A stretch of DNA of 64,000 nt from Marinobacter zhanjiangensis (GCF_014651935.1 NZ_BMXV01000004.1:186001-250000), one strand, 5' to 3'; counted from the stretch's first letter, positions 46,259 to 55,781 are shown. Program-made: numbers and translations. Notes: generated by a model from the sequence alone, not told the origin.

Positions 46259-48283
46259 ATGTACCGCCCTATGACCCTGTTGGCGTCCGCCGTGGCCCTG
46301 GCCAATGCCGGAGCCGCCCTGGCTCAGTCCGAACCTGCCGAACTTGATGAAATCGTGGTGACCGCGTCCGGCTTCGAGCAGAACATCTCGGATGCCCCGG
46401 CCAGTATTTCCGTGATTCCCGCCCAGGAGTTGCAGAAGCGTTCCTACACCGACATCACGGACGCCGTAAAGAGCATTCCGGGCGTCTATGTCAACGGCGG
46501 CGGTAATGCCAGGGACATCACCATTCGCGGTATGACCGAAGGCTATACCCTCTATCTGGTGGATGGTCGCCCCGTTTCCGCGGGCCGTAATATCAACACT
46601 AACGGCAGTGATGGCGGCAAGCAGATCGCCCTGCCACCGGTTTCCGCCATCGAGCGCATCGAAGTGATCCGTGGTCCCATGTCCTCTCTTTACGGTTCCG
46701 AGGCCATGGGCGGGGTTATCAATATTATTACGAAGAAGACCACCCGGGAGTGGTCAGGGTCCGTCACTACCGAGTACACCAAGTCCCTCAACGAGGTGAA
46801 CGAAGACTCGCAGCTGGTCAGTGCCTACGCCAGCGGTGCCCTTGTGCCGGGTCTGCTGGGGTTGCAGGTGGACGGTTTCTGGCAGGGCACCGATGAGAGC
46901 CACTACATCGGTGGTGATGACAGTGCCGAGAGTACCCCGGACAGCGATCGCCGACAGGGTGGGGCGACGCTGATCTTCACGCCCGATGACCGGAACGAGA
47001 TAGAAGTCGGCTACAACACGGCGGAACTGGAATACACCCATAACCCGGGTGTCAGCATCCCCGAGCTGGACCTTCGCGGCAATCCAAGTGAAGCCAATAC
47101 CTACACCTACCACAAGGATGTCTATCAGATTGGCCACCGGGGAACCTACGGCAACCTGACCCTCGATTCCTATCTTCAGCATGACATATCCGAACGAGTC
47201 CAGGATCTGAAAAAACGGGAGGAGATCACCACCCTCAATAGCCAGGGAACCTATCTGTTTGGTCGCCACATAGTGACTTTTGGTGGTCAGTACAAATATG
47301 AGGACCTGACCGATGAAACCAACGGCCTGCTGGGGACCGGTGTCCCAACCGCCACCAGCGAGGTTGACCGCTGGATCGGCGCTCTGTTTACGGAGATTGA
47401 ATGGGCAGTACTGGATGACCTGAACGTGACCACCGGCATCCGCTACAACGAAGACGAGCTTTTCGGCGGTCACTGGACGCCCCGGGTTTACGCCAACTAT
47501 CAGATGACGCCGGAATGGACCTTCAAGGGTGGCGTGTCTACCGGCTACAAGCAGCCCAGCCTGCCGGACGCGACCGAAGGCTTTGGTCGCCCCACTGGCA
47601 GGGGCAGCGCCATTAATATTGGTAACGAAGACCTGGAACCCGAAACCAGCACCAGTTATGAGGCGGGCTTTGTGTTCAGCAGCCGGGCGACCGACCTGGA
47701 TGCCAGCGCGATGGTGTTCTACACCGAGTTCGATGACAAAATCGCAGAGGAGCGGCTCTGCCAGGGGCCGGCAGCAGGCTTTAGTGACCCTTCGGCCAGG
47801 GAGTGTGACTACTTTGGCACGGACTACTTCTTCGTGGGCACTCGCAAGAACATTGACGAAGCCACCATGCAGGGCATGGAGCTGTCCCTGGACTACGGCA
47901 TTACCCCGGCGTTGATCTTCAGCTCCAGCTATACCTACACCGACTCCGAGCAGAAGACCGGCGAATTTGCGGGCGAGCCTCTGAACAAGATCCCCAAACA
48001 CATGGCCAACGCCGGGCTGGACTGGCAGAGCACCAACCGGCTGAACCTGTGGCTTGACGCCAACTACCGGGGCGAAACCACCGACTACCTGAGCCGGACC
48101 AGCATGGACGATGGCACCCCGGACTACACCTTCGTGGATGTGGGCATGGTGTACCAGCTCAACGACAGTGCCCGGGTCAAGGCCGGTCTCTACAATGTGG
48201 CTGACAAGGAGGTTACCAATGATACCTATGGTGTCGTACTGGATGGCCGTCGCGTTAACCTTGGCCTGACCGTCGACTTCTGA
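46259..48283 (+). CDS. TonB-dependent outer-membrane siderophore receptor
   Basis: The start at 46259 follows AAGGAG. The 674-residue precursor has a signal peptide (MTLLASAVALANAGAALAQ), then a TonB box-like ELDEIVVTASG. The plug domain has DITDAVKSIPGVYVNGGGNA, ITIRGMTEGYTLYLVDGRPV and ERIEVIRGPMSSLYGSEAMG, and a 22-strand barrel follows, ending in the usual aromatic residue (GLTVDF). It resembles the FepA/colicin I receptor branch that takes up ferric catecholates. Positions EIERIEVI and GGVINIITKK are family landmarks. It is followed 14 nt later by a lipoprotein binding protein. Confidence 0.94.
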   Translation: MYRPMTLLASAVALANAGAALAQSEPAELDEIVVTASGFEQNISDAPASISVIPAQELQKRSYTDITDAVKSIPGVYVNGGGNARDITIRGMTEGYTLYLVDGRPVSAGRNINTNGSDGGKQIALPPVSAIERIEVIRGPMSSLYGSEAMGGVINIITKKTTREWSGSVTTEYTKSLNEVNEDSQLVSAYASGALVPGLLGLQVDGFWQGTDESHYIGGDDSAESTPDSDRRQGGATLIFTPDDRNEIEVGYNTAELEYTHNPGVSIPELDLRGNPSEANTYTYHKDVYQIGHRGTYGNLTLDSYLQHDISERVQDLKKREEITTLNSQGTYLFGRHIVTFGGQYKYEDLTDETNGLLGTGVPTATSEVDRWIGALFTEIEWAVLDDLNVTTGIRYNEDELFGGHWTPRVYANYQMTPEWTFKGGVSTGYKQPSLPDATEGFGRPTGRGSAINIGNEDLEPETSTSYEAGFVFSSRATDLDASAMVFYTEFDDKIAEERLCQGPAAGFSDPSARECDYFGTDYFFVGTRKNIDEATMQGMELSLDYGITPALIFSSSYTYTDSEQKTGEFAGEPLNKIPKHMANAGLDWQSTNRLNLWLDANYRGETTDYLSRTSMDDGTPDYTFVDVGMVYQLNDSARVKAGLYNVADKEVTNDTYGVVLDGRRVNLGLTVDF

Positions 48284-48297
48284 AGGGGGAGATATCC

Positions 48298-49164
48298 ATG
48301 AACATGATTCGAAACTGTCTGATGGCTATGGTGGGCGCGGCTGTCCTGTCCGGTTGCGGCACCCTGTCAAAGGATATTGCCGGCCCGATGGTGATCAGCT
48401 TTGACCACGGCGCTACGGATACCCTGGTCGAGCTGGGTCTTGAAGAGAAGATCGTGGCGGTCCCGAAAACCGGGCTGCCGGACTACCTGGGCCATCTGGC
48501 GGCTGCCCGACCCGATGCCGGTAACCTGAAAACGCCGGATCTGGATGTAGTGGCTGACGCTGAGCCGGACCTGGTGCTGGTCACCGGTCGCCAGGCGGAA
48601 AGCCTCGAAGCACTGCAGGAGATTGTGCAGGTGCAGGATGTTTCTCTGCTGGGGGACGACTACCGCGAAGGTGTGCAGGTTCGCGTACTGGGGCTGGCCA
48701 CGCTCTATGGAATGTACGAAGAGGCGGAGAGCAGGCTGCAGGCACTGTGGAAGTCGGTGGACCAGGCCCGTGACGGTATCACCGGTAATCCGCAGGTGGT
48801 GGTTGTCACCCACAACGATGACAACTTCTCCCTGAGGGACGAGCCGGTGGTATCACAGCTGCTGGGCCTGGAGCAGCCGGATGTACCTGCGGGCGTCGAG
48901 TCCGTGACTCGCGGCACACGGGTGTTCACGCCAGCGACTCCTGAGGTGCTGGCGGATATGGCGCCGGACCATCTGTTCGTGGTGGACCGCAGTGCTGCTA
49001 TCGGCGATGAGCCACTGGATGCCAGCACCTTGCGCCGCGACCTGCAAGCCGTTGGTGCGGGGGACATCGAGGTTACCATCCTCTCGCCCGGCCTGTGGTA
49101 CCTGTCCGGCGGAGGCCTGCAGAGTGTTCGCCTGCAGGTTCAGGAAATACTCGGCGCCCTTTGA
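48298..49164 (+). CDS. Siderophore-binding lipoprotein (FatB/CeuE-like)
   Basis: The 288-residue protein has a lipoprotein signal with the lipobox LSGC (Cys20). After it come VISFDHGATDTLVELGLEEK and TPDLDVVADAEPDLVLVTGR, the class III periplasmic binding-protein pattern. It also shows VVVVTHNDDNFSLRDEPVVS and PDHLFVVDRSAAIG, which are close to FatB/CeuE/YclQ proteins. It is the second iron-type binding protein in the locus and is paired with the receptor rather than the permeases. Gap to the receptor is 14 nt with GGGGAG before the start. Confidence 0.9.
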   Translation: MNMIRNCLMAMVGAAVLSGCGTLSKDIAGPMVISFDHGATDTLVELGLEEKIVAVPKTGLPDYLGHLAAARPDAGNLKTPDLDVVADAEPDLVLVTGRQAESLEALQEIVQVQDVSLLGDDYREGVQVRVLGLATLYGMYEEAESRLQALWKSVDQARDGITGNPQVVVVTHNDDNFSLRDEPVVSQLLGLEQPDVPAGVESVTRGTRVFTPATPEVLADMAPDHLFVVDRSAAIGDEPLDASTLRRDLQAVGAGDIEVTILSPGLWYLSGGGLQSVRLQVQEILGAL

Positions 49165-49178
49165 CAGGCCGCCGGAGT

Positions 49179-49925
49179 CTACATGGTGCGGGCGAAAAGC
49201 CCGAAAGGCATGGCCTTGAGTACGTAGCTGAGCGGCGTCCAGGGCCACCAGGGCACATAGGCCCGGCGCTTCTCACTGTCGATGGCCTTGACCAGGGCCT
49301 TGACGCCGGTGTCCAGGTCCACCCGGAAGGGAGCGTTCTTCACCTCCCGGTTGATGTCGGTCAGGATGTAGCCGGGCAGTATGCTGGTCACCCGGATGGG
49401 CGTGCCCCGGGTATCCAGCTGCAGCCCCTCGGCCAGGGCGGCCACGGCTGCCTTGGTGGCGGCATAGACATTGAACGGGCCCCGGAAACCCCGTACCCCG
49501 CTGACCGATGACATCAGCACCAGGTGCCCCGCGTTCTGCGCCCGGAAAATCTCCATCGCGGCCTCGCACTGGGCGATGGCCGCCACGAAATTGGTCTCCG
49601 CCGCCTGCCGGTTGGAGGCGAAGTCGCCGTGACCGATAGCGGTTTTGCTGCCCATGCCGGCATTCACCACCACCCGGTCCAGGGAACCCAGCTCCTCCCG
49701 GAAGTCCCGGAATACCTCGAATACCTGATCGTAATTGCATACGTCCAGGGAGCGTACAACCACCTGAATATCGGGATGGCTGGCCAGTAGCTCGCTCTGC
49801 AACTGCACCAGCTTTTCGGTGCGGCGGGCACACAGGGCCAGGTTGCAGCCCTGCGCCGCCCAGGCCCGGGCCATGCCTTCGCCCAGGCCGGTACTGGCGC
49901 CGGTAATCAGAATCGTCTTACGCAT
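49179..49925 (-). CDS. Short-chain dehydrogenase/reductase
   Basis: The 248-residue SDR has TGASTGLGEGMARAWAAQGC at 9-28, NAGMG near 90 and the catalytic YAATK after SSVSGVRGF. The C-terminal part (LSYVLKAMPFGLFARTM) is hydrophobic and may touch the membrane. The family reduces ketones or oxidises alcohols with NAD(P). No clear substrate can be named. It converges with the siderophore lipoprotein gene and is divergent from the DpkA-like gene. Confidence 0.87.
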   Translation of the reverse strand: MRKTILITGASTGLGEGMARAWAAQGCNLALCARRTEKLVQLQSELLASHPDIQVVVRSLDVCNYDQVFEVFRDFREELGSLDRVVVNAGMGSKTAIGHGDFASNRQAAETNFVAAIAQCEAAMEIFRAQNAGHLVLMSSVSGVRGFRGPFNVYAATKAAVAALAEGLQLDTRGTPIRVTSILPGYILTDINREVKNAPFRVDLDTGVKALVKAIDSEKRRAYVPWWPWTPLSYVLKAMPFGLFARTM

Positions 49926-50089
49926 GTGCCTGGTTTCCTCTGGTTGTTTTTCTTCTGCTGTAGATTAACCTCAGTGGTAAACGTTACCACAGGGTAGCCG
50001 GCATTCGGCGAGGGCGTGGCGGTCAGTAATGCCAACGCTGAACGTCAGGCTCGCCTGCAGGTTTTTCCTGACCAGCCGGAGTTTTCGCC

Positions 50090-51097
50090 ATGCCCGAGGC
50101 ACGCCTCCCCTTTGATCAGCTGGTGTCGCTGCTGACATCGATTTTCCGCAAGCACGGCACCTCCGATGCGGTGGCTGCGGTGCTGGCCCACAACTGTGCC
50201 AGTGCCCAGCGCGATGGCTCCGACAGTCATGGTGTCTTCCGCATACCCGGTTATCTTTCCACACTGGCCAGTGGCTGGGTGGATGGTCATGCCAGGCCCG
50301 AGGTGGAAGACCGTGCCCCCGGTTTTGTCGCGGTGGATGCCGGTAACGGCTTTGCCCAGCCGGCACTGGAGGCCGGGCGCGAGCTGTTGCTGGACAAGGC
50401 AAGGCACAACGGCATCGCCCTGATGGCCATTCGCAACTCCCACCACTTCGCCGCGCTCTGGCCGGATGTTGAACCCTTTGCCAGTGAGGGTCTGGTGGCG
50501 CTGGCGATGGTTAACAGCATGGCCTGCGTGGTGCCTGCCGGCGGACGCAAGCCACTGTTCGGCACCAACCCCATCAGTTTCGCCGCGCCCCGTGCCGGCC
50601 ATGAGCCGTTGGTGTTTGACCTGGCCACCAGTGCCATTGCCCATGGTGATGTGCAGATAGCCGCGAAGGAAGGGAAGAAGCTGCCGGAAGGCTACGGGGT
50701 AGACGCCGATGGCAACCCCACCTGTGATCCGGAAAAGGTCCTCAACGGTGGTGCCCTGCTGCCGTTTGGTGGCTACAAGGGCTCGGCCCTGTCGATGATG
50801 GTGGAGCTGATGGCCGCTGCGCTGACCGGGGGCAATTTTTCCTTCGAGTTCGACTGGTCAGGCCACCCTGGCGCGAAAACCCCCTGGACCGGGGAGCTGC
50901 TGATTGTGATTGATCCTGCCTGCGGGGCAGGTAGCGATTTTGCGGAGCGTACCGAAACTCTGGTTCAGGCCATGAGCGACGCGGGCCAGCAGCGACAGCC
51001 CGGCGACCGGCGTTACCGTCAGCGAGCCGAAGCTCAGCGGCTGGGCGTCGCCCTCAAAGAGGATGACCTGACTTACCTGAGGGGGCTGGTGGACTGA
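50090..51097 (+). CDS. Ldh/MDH2-family reductase (DpkA-like delta1-piperideine-2-carboxylate reductase)
   Basis: The 335-residue protein belongs to the malate/L-lactate dehydrogenase-like NAD(P) family that lacks a Rossmann fold. It shows DGSDSHGVFRIPGYLSTLAS near 43-62, ALMAIRNSHHFAALWPDVEP near 110-130 and GTNPISFAAPRAGHEPLVFD near 160-180. YKGSALSMMVELMAAALTGG near 238-258 matches DpkA/YlbC-type enzymes. In pseudomonads DpkA reduces cyclic imino acids in D-lysine and D-proline use. The liv-type transporter next to it would suit an amino-acid role, but it is on the opposite strand. Confidence 0.85.
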   Translation: MPEARLPFDQLVSLLTSIFRKHGTSDAVAAVLAHNCASAQRDGSDSHGVFRIPGYLSTLASGWVDGHARPEVEDRAPGFVAVDAGNGFAQPALEAGRELLLDKARHNGIALMAIRNSHHFAALWPDVEPFASEGLVALAMVNSMACVVPAGGRKPLFGTNPISFAAPRAGHEPLVFDLATSAIAHGDVQIAAKEGKKLPEGYGVDADGNPTCDPEKVLNGGALLPFGGYKGSALSMMVELMAAALTGGNFSFEFDWSGHPGAKTPWTGELLIVIDPACGAGSDFAERTETLVQAMSDAGQQRQPGDRRYRQRAEAQRLGVALKEDDLTYLRGLVD

Positions 51098-51115
51098 GCG
51101 GACGAAAGTCCGCCC

Positions 51116-52060
51116 TCAGTCGTTATCGGCGGAGGTCCGGGCCGCCTTGCGCTGCTCCACAAAGTGATGGATCTCACCGATAATGCCCCGGCGAAACACC
51201 AACACCACGATCACGAAGATCGTACCCAGAATTACCTGTACCCAGGACCCGAAGGAGCCCAGTTCGTGGGTCAGGGTAGCCACGGTAACGGCCCCCAGCA
51301 CTGGCCCGAAGACGGTACCGAGTCCACCTACCAGTGTCATCAGCACCACCTCGCCGGACGTCTGCCAGTGGGCGGAGGTCAGTGAGGCGAACTGGAAAAC
51401 CAGCGCCTTGGTGGAACCGGCAAGTCCCGCCATGGTCGCGGAGAGAACAAAGGCCAGTAACTTGAAGCGGTCCACATCGTAACCCAGGGATAACGCCCGC
51501 GGTTCGTTTTCGCGGATGGCCTGCAGCACTTCGCCAAAGGGCGAGTGTACGGTGCGGTAGATGATGCCGAAACCGATCAGGAAAATGGCGAACACCAGGT
51601 AATACATGGTCAGCTCGTTATCGAGGCTGAACAGGCCGAACAGCTCACCCCGCGGGATGCCCTGGAGCCCGTTCTCGCCGCCGGTGAAGGGCAACTGCAG
51701 GCACAGGAAATAGATGATCTGCGCCAGGGCCAGGGTGACCATGGCGAAATAGATCCCCTGGCGGCGGATGGCCAGGAACCCGAACACGATCCCGATAAGG
51801 AAAGCGAAGGCGGTACCGGTCAGAATGCCCAGCAGGGGCGGGAAGCCCCAGACCTTCAGGGCATGGCCGGCAATGTAGGCAGCGCCGCCGAAAAAGGCCG
51901 CATGACCGAAGGACAGCAGCCCGGCATAACCCAGCAACAAGTTGAAGGCGCAGGCAAACAAAGCAAAGCACAGCAGATCCATAACAAACACGGGGTAGGC
52001 CAGGAAAGGAGCGATCAACCCTGCAATCAGCATGATGGCGAACAGCACTTTATTCATCAT
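51116..52060 (-). CDS. livM: Branched-chain-type ABC transporter permease (LivM family)
   Basis: The start at 52060 is chosen because AAGGAG lies just upstream, 10 nt away; the open frame to 52081 would include that site. The 314-residue protein is hydrophobic, with LivM landmarks AFNLLLGYAGLLSFGHAAFF and RRQGIYFAMVTLALAQIIYF, and VGGLGTVFGPVLGAVTV near the C-terminus. It forms the channel with LivH. It begins 4 nt after the livH stop and is the last gene of a livG-livF-SBP-livH-livM operon. Confidence 0.93.
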   Translation of the reverse strand: MMNKVLFAIMLIAGLIAPFLAYPVFVMDLLCFALFACAFNLLLGYAGLLSFGHAAFFGGAAYIAGHALKVWGFPPLLGILTGTAFAFLIGIVFGFLAIRRQGIYFAMVTLALAQIIYFLCLQLPFTGGENGLQGIPRGELFGLFSLDNELTMYYLVFAIFLIGFGIIYRTVHSPFGEVLQAIRENEPRALSLGYDVDRFKLLAFVLSATMAGLAGSTKALVFQFASLTSAHWQTSGEVVLMTLVGGLGTVFGPVLGAVTVATLTHELGSFGSWVQVILGTIFVIVVLVFRRGIIGEIHHFVEQRKAARTSADND

Positions 52061-52064
52061 GGGG

Positions 52065-52961
52065 TTATTGCTCCTTGCCAAACAGACCGGCCGGGCGGAA
52101 CAGCAGCACCAGCACCATCAGGAAAAAAATCACGGTGTTGGCCGCCGGTGGGTAGAACACCTTGGTCATGCCTTCCACCAGCCCCAGGGCCAGGCCAGTG
52201 AGGATGGCTCCCATTATGGAGCCCATGCCGCCGATCACTACCACCGCGAACACCACGATGATCAGGTCAGCACCCATCAGCGGGCTGACCGAGTAGATGG
52301 GCGCCGCCAGCACCCCTGCCAGACCGGCCAGGGCCGCACCAAAGCCAAAGGTCAGGGTTACCATCAGCGGCACGTTGAGGCCGAAGGCCTGGGTCAGTTG
52401 CGGGTTTTCGACCCCGGCGCGCAGCCGTGACCCCAGGCGGGTGTGTTCAATGACGTACCAGGTGGCGAAACACACCACCAGGGAAAAGACGATGGCAAAC
52501 ATGCGGTAGGTGGGGAAGTACATGAATCCCAGGTTCAGCACACCGCTGAGCACCTCCGGCTGCCCCGGATAGGGAGTGCCGGATACGTTGAAATAGTTGG
52601 CAAACAGCCCCTGAAGAATCAGGGTGATGCCGAAGGTGAGCAGCAGCCCGTAGATGTGGTCCAGGTTCGCCAGGCGTTTGAGCATGGTGCGCTCAATGAT
52701 GATGCCCAGTAGCCCCACCACGAGGGGCGCCATGATCAGCGAACCCCAGAACCCGATCTGCAGACTGATACCAAACCATTGCTCCAGGTAGGAGTAACCG
52801 ATCAGTGCGACGAATGCCCCCAGCATGTACATGGCGCCATGGGCAAAGTTGATGATATTCAGTAACCCGAATATCACCGCCAGGCCGAGACTCAGCATGG
52901 CGTAGAACACACCTACGTTCAGCCCAAGCAGTGCCTGGGCCGTGATGAGCTGCATCGACAC
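52065..52961 (-). CDS. livH: Branched-chain-type ABC transporter permease (LivH family)
   Basis: The 298-residue membrane protein has the LivH landmarks GVFYAMLSLGLAVIFGLLNI and NFAHGAMYMLGAFVALIGY, and VIGGMGSIMGAILTGLALGL near the C-terminus, with about eight helices. It lies 45 nt after the binding-protein gene and directly before livM. Family members import branched-chain amino acids, amides or aromatic acids; nothing here narrows that. Confidence 0.93.
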   Translation of the reverse strand: MSMQLITAQALLGLNVGVFYAMLSLGLAVIFGLLNIINFAHGAMYMLGAFVALIGYSYLEQWFGISLQIGFWGSLIMAPLVVGLLGIIIERTMLKRLANLDHIYGLLLTFGITLILQGLFANYFNVSGTPYPGQPEVLSGVLNLGFMYFPTYRMFAIVFSLVVCFATWYVIEHTRLGSRLRAGVENPQLTQAFGLNVPLMVTLTFGFGAALAGLAGVLAAPIYSVSPLMGADLIIVVFAVVVIGGMGSIMGAILTGLALGLVEGMTKVFYPPAANTVIFFLMVLVLLFRPAGLFGKEQ

Positions 52962-53006
52962 GTCGGTTATCCCCCTGGTGTTGTTTTTGGTTAATGACGT
53001 TGCCGG

Positions 53007-54227
53007 TTACTTGTTGACCAGGTCACACTTGGTTTCTTCCATGGAGATGTAGGCCTGATCCGCCGGGATACGGGAGACAACGTTGAGCAGGTCCCATTCG
53101 CTTTCGGACTCGTCCGGTGACTTCACTTCCACCAGGAACATGTCATGCAGCATGGAGCCGTTGGGGGCGATCTTGCCGCCGTCGACGAAGAAGTCGTTCA
53201 GCTCCATCTCGCCCAGTTGGGCGCGCACCGCATCGCTGTCATCGGTGCCAACCGCTTCCACAGCCTTCAGGTAGTTGCTGACCGCGGAATAGACGCCGGC
53301 CTGCACCATGGTGGGCATGGCGCCGTGACGCTCGTTGAAGCGGTTGGACCACTCCAGGGCTTCCTCGTCCTGGTTCCAGACGAAGGCAGTGGTGAACTGC
53401 AGGCCCTGGGCGATATCCAGGCCCATACTGTGCACGTCGGTGATGAACACCAGCATGCCGGCCAGTTTCTGTCCGCTCTGCACGATCTGGAACTGGTTGG
53501 CCTGCTTGATGGCATTGACCGTGTCCTGACCGGCGTTGGCCAGACCGATGACGTCTGCGCCGGAGGCCTGGGCCTGGAGCAGGTAGGAGGAGAAATCATT
53601 GGTAGACAGCGGGTGCTGAATGCTGCCGACCACTTCGCCCCCCAGTTCTTCCACCACGGCACCGGTGTTGTCCCTCAGGGAATGACCGAAGGCGTAGTCG
53701 GCGGTGAGGAAGAACCATTTCTCGCCACCATTCTTGACCATGGCGGTGGCGGTACCCACCGGCAGGGCATGGGTGTCGTAGACATAGTGGATGCCGTAGG
53801 GCGTGCATTGCTCCTCGGTGAGTGCGGTGGTGCCTGCGCCGGTGTTCATGGTGATCACCTTGCGCTCGGCGGCCAGGCCCTGAACCGCCAGCGCCACGGA
53901 CGAGTTGTCCAGGGCGGTCAGCATGTCCACCTCGTCGTCATCGATCCATTCCCGGGCGGTGCTGGCGGCGATGTCCGCCTTGTTCTGGTGGTCCGCCGAG
54001 ACAATCTCGATGGGTGTGCCCATGATGGAGCCACCAAAGTCCTCCACCGCCATCTCGGCGGCAGTGACTGCTCCGGGACCCTCGAGGGTCTTGTAAACCC
54101 CGGACATGTCGCTGAGCACCCCGATTTTCAGCACGCCGTCCGATAACTCGGCATTGGCGGCCATGGGCAGAGAAACCGCCGTGGCAGCGGCCACGGTGGC
54201 GATACCTGTCTTCCAGTTGCTGAACAT
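53007..54227 (-). CDS. Branched-chain-type ABC transporter periplasmic binding protein (LivK/Peripla_BP_6)
   Basis: The 406-residue precursor has a signal peptide (GIATVAAATAVSLPMAANA). The mature part opens with LKIGVLSDMSGVYKTLEGPG and contains IVSADHQNKADIAASTAREW and WFFLTADYAFGHSLRDNTGA, the type I fold of LivJ-like binders. Its closest look is to the binders seen in aromatic-acid or urea-like transport operons rather than LivJ itself (inference). It sits between livF and livH, an internal position for the binder. The intergenic space before it (54228-54298) has a GC-rich imperfect hairpin. Confidence 0.9.
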   Translation of the reverse strand: MFSNWKTGIATVAAATAVSLPMAANAELSDGVLKIGVLSDMSGVYKTLEGPGAVTAAEMAVEDFGGSIMGTPIEIVSADHQNKADIAASTAREWIDDDEVDMLTALDNSSVALAVQGLAAERKVITMNTGAGTTALTEEQCTPYGIHYVYDTHALPVGTATAMVKNGGEKWFFLTADYAFGHSLRDNTGAVVEELGGEVVGSIQHPLSTNDFSSYLLQAQASGADVIGLANAGQDTVNAIKQANQFQIVQSGQKLAGMLVFITDVHSMGLDIAQGLQFTTAFVWNQDEEALEWSNRFNERHGAMPTMVQAGVYSAVSNYLKAVEAVGTDDSDAVRAQLGEMELNDFFVDGGKIAPNGSMLHDMFLVEVKSPDESESEWDLLNVVSRIPADQAYISMEETKCDLVNK

Positions 54228-54298
54228 GTTGTTTCCCCTTCTTGTTGTATTTGGTGGGGGGTAGTTACCCGGGCGGGACCCTGGCCCCTCACCTTTGG

Positions 54299-55018
54299 TC
54301 AGACACTCAGGTGCCTGTTCAACTCGTCCTGTTTGGCTTCAAGCTCGTCGGCGGCAATCTGCAGCACCACGCGACCGTGTTCGATGACGTAATGCCGGTC
54401 TGCCAGTGGCGCAGCGAAGTGGAAGTTCTGTTCCACCAGAATGATGGTATAGCCCTTGCCCCGGAGCTTGAGGATCACATCATTCAGGGACTTGAGGATG
54501 ACCGGTGCCAGCCCCTCGGTGATCTCGTCCAGCAGCAGCAGTGTCGCGCCGGTACGCAATATTCGGGCGATGGCCAGCATCTGCTGTTCACCACCGGAAA
54601 GCTTGGAACCCTGGCTCTTGCGGCGCTCCCGGAGGTTCGGGAACATCTGGTAAATCTCGTCAACGGACATGCCGTCTTCGGCGACGACTGGTGGCAGCAC
54701 CAGGTTTTCATCCACATTGAGGGAGGCGTATATGCCCCGTTCTTCCGGGCAGTAGCCCAGCTTGCCCACCCTCGCAATCTGGTGGGTGGGCAGATTGATC
54801 AGTTCGGTGCCGTTCACCCGGATCGAGCCGGTGCGTTTGCCAACCAGGCCGAGGATGGCTTTGAGGGTGGTGCTGCGGCCGGAGCCGTTGCGGCCCAGCA
54901 GGGTGATGACTTCGCCTTCGTGTACGGTAAGCTCCATGCCGTGCAGGATGTGGGACTCGCCGTACCAGGCGTGGAGATTCTCGATCTTCAGCAGTTCTCT
55001 GGCGTTCTCAGGCGGCAT
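54299..55018 (-). CDS. livF: Branched-chain-type ABC transporter ATP-binding protein (LivF family)
   Basis: The start at 55018 overlaps livG by 11 nt and follows GGGGA; longer frames are unlikely. The 239-residue ATPase begins LLKIENLHAWYGESHILHGM, has Walker A LLGRNGSGRSTTLKAILGL, where the usual Lys-Thr end (GKT) reads GRS in this stretch, and has LSGGEQQMLAIARILRTGAT and LLLLDEITEGLAPVILKSL. The Walker A lysine therefore appears to be Arg (codon CGC, minus strand near 54886), which is notable. It pairs with LivG. Confidence 0.9.
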   Translation of the reverse strand: MPPENARELLKIENLHAWYGESHILHGMELTVHEGEVITLLGRNGSGRSTTLKAILGLVGKRTGSIRVNGTELINLPTHQIARVGKLGYCPEERGIYASLNVDENLVLPPVVAEDGMSVDEIYQMFPNLRERRKSQGSKLSGGEQQMLAIARILRTGATLLLLDEITEGLAPVILKSLNDVILKLRGKGYTIILVEQNFHFAAPLADRHYVIEHGRVVLQIAADELEAKQDELNRHLSV

Positions 55019-55781
55019 CGGTGGTCCCCATATAGGCTTCCATGACGGCAGGGTTGGTGGACACGGTCTGGTAATCGCCCTCAGCCAGGATCCGGCCCCG
55101 GTTGAGCACGGTGATCCGGTCAGCGAGGGTGGACACCACGCTGAGGTTGTGCTCCACCATGACAATGGTGCGGTCTTTCACCACCTCCCGGATCAGGTCG
55201 GTGACGGTGCCCACGTCCTCGGCGCTCATGCCCTGGGTCGGCTCGTCCAGCAGCATCAGCCTGGGTTTGAGGGCAATGGTGGTGGCGATTTCCAGGGCCC
55301 GCTTGCGGCCATAGGCCAGTTCGACCGCCTTGGTGTCGCCGAACTCGCCGAGGCCCACCTGCTCCAGCAGGTGCTGGGCCTCCTCGTTGAGCTGGTCAAG
55401 AATCCGGATAGACCGCCAGAACTGGTACGACACTCCCAGCTTGCGCTGCAGCGCGATACGAACGTTTTCCCGTGCCGATAGGTGGGGGAAGACCGCGGAA
55501 ATCTGGAACGAACGGATCAGCCCGTGCTGGGCGATGTCCGCCGGACGATGGCGGGTGATGTCCCGGCCGTCGTACAGGATTTTCCCGGAGCTGGGTTTCA
55601 GGAACTTGGTCAGCAGGTTGAAAAAGGTGGTTTTGCCGGCGCCATTGGGACCGATCAGGGCATGAATGTGCCCGGTGTGGACCTGGAGGTTGATATCTTC
55701 AACGGCCTTGAAGCCCTTGAAATCCTTGGTCAGACCGCGGGTTTCCAGAATAATGGACGAATCTTGCCTGTTTTCGCTCAC
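55008..55781 (-). CDS. livG: Branched-chain-type ABC transporter ATP-binding protein (LivG family)
   Basis: The 257-residue ATPase shows LETRGLTKDFKGFKAVEDIN, Walker A LIGPNGAGKTTFFNLLTKFL near 45, LAYGRKRALEIATTIALKPR near 155 and LMLLDEPTQGMSAEDVGTVT near 175. LivG is longer than LivF, as usual. It is the first gene of the operon. Its Walker A lysine is intact, unlike the neighbouring livF copy. The 277-nt upstream region has a near-perfect 13-bp inverted repeat and a FadR-like site. Confidence 0.93.
   Translation of the reverse strand: MSENRQDSSIILETRGLTKDFKGFKAVEDINLQVHTGHIHALIGPNGAGKTTFFNLLTKFLKPSSGKILYDGRDITRHRPADIAQHGLIRSFQISAVFPHLSARENVRIALQRKLGVSYQFWRSIRILDQLNEEAQHLLEQVGLGEFGDTKAVELAYGRKRALEIATTIALKPRLMLLDEPTQGMSAEDVGTVTDLIREVVKDRTIVMVEHNLSVVSTLADRITVLNRGRILAEGDYQTVSTNPAVMEAYMGTTDAA

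Noticed and set aside
46754..48001. Open frame of 415 codons antisense to the TonB receptor
   Set aside because: The receptor on the other strand has signal peptide, plug and barrel features; the antisense frame has none.
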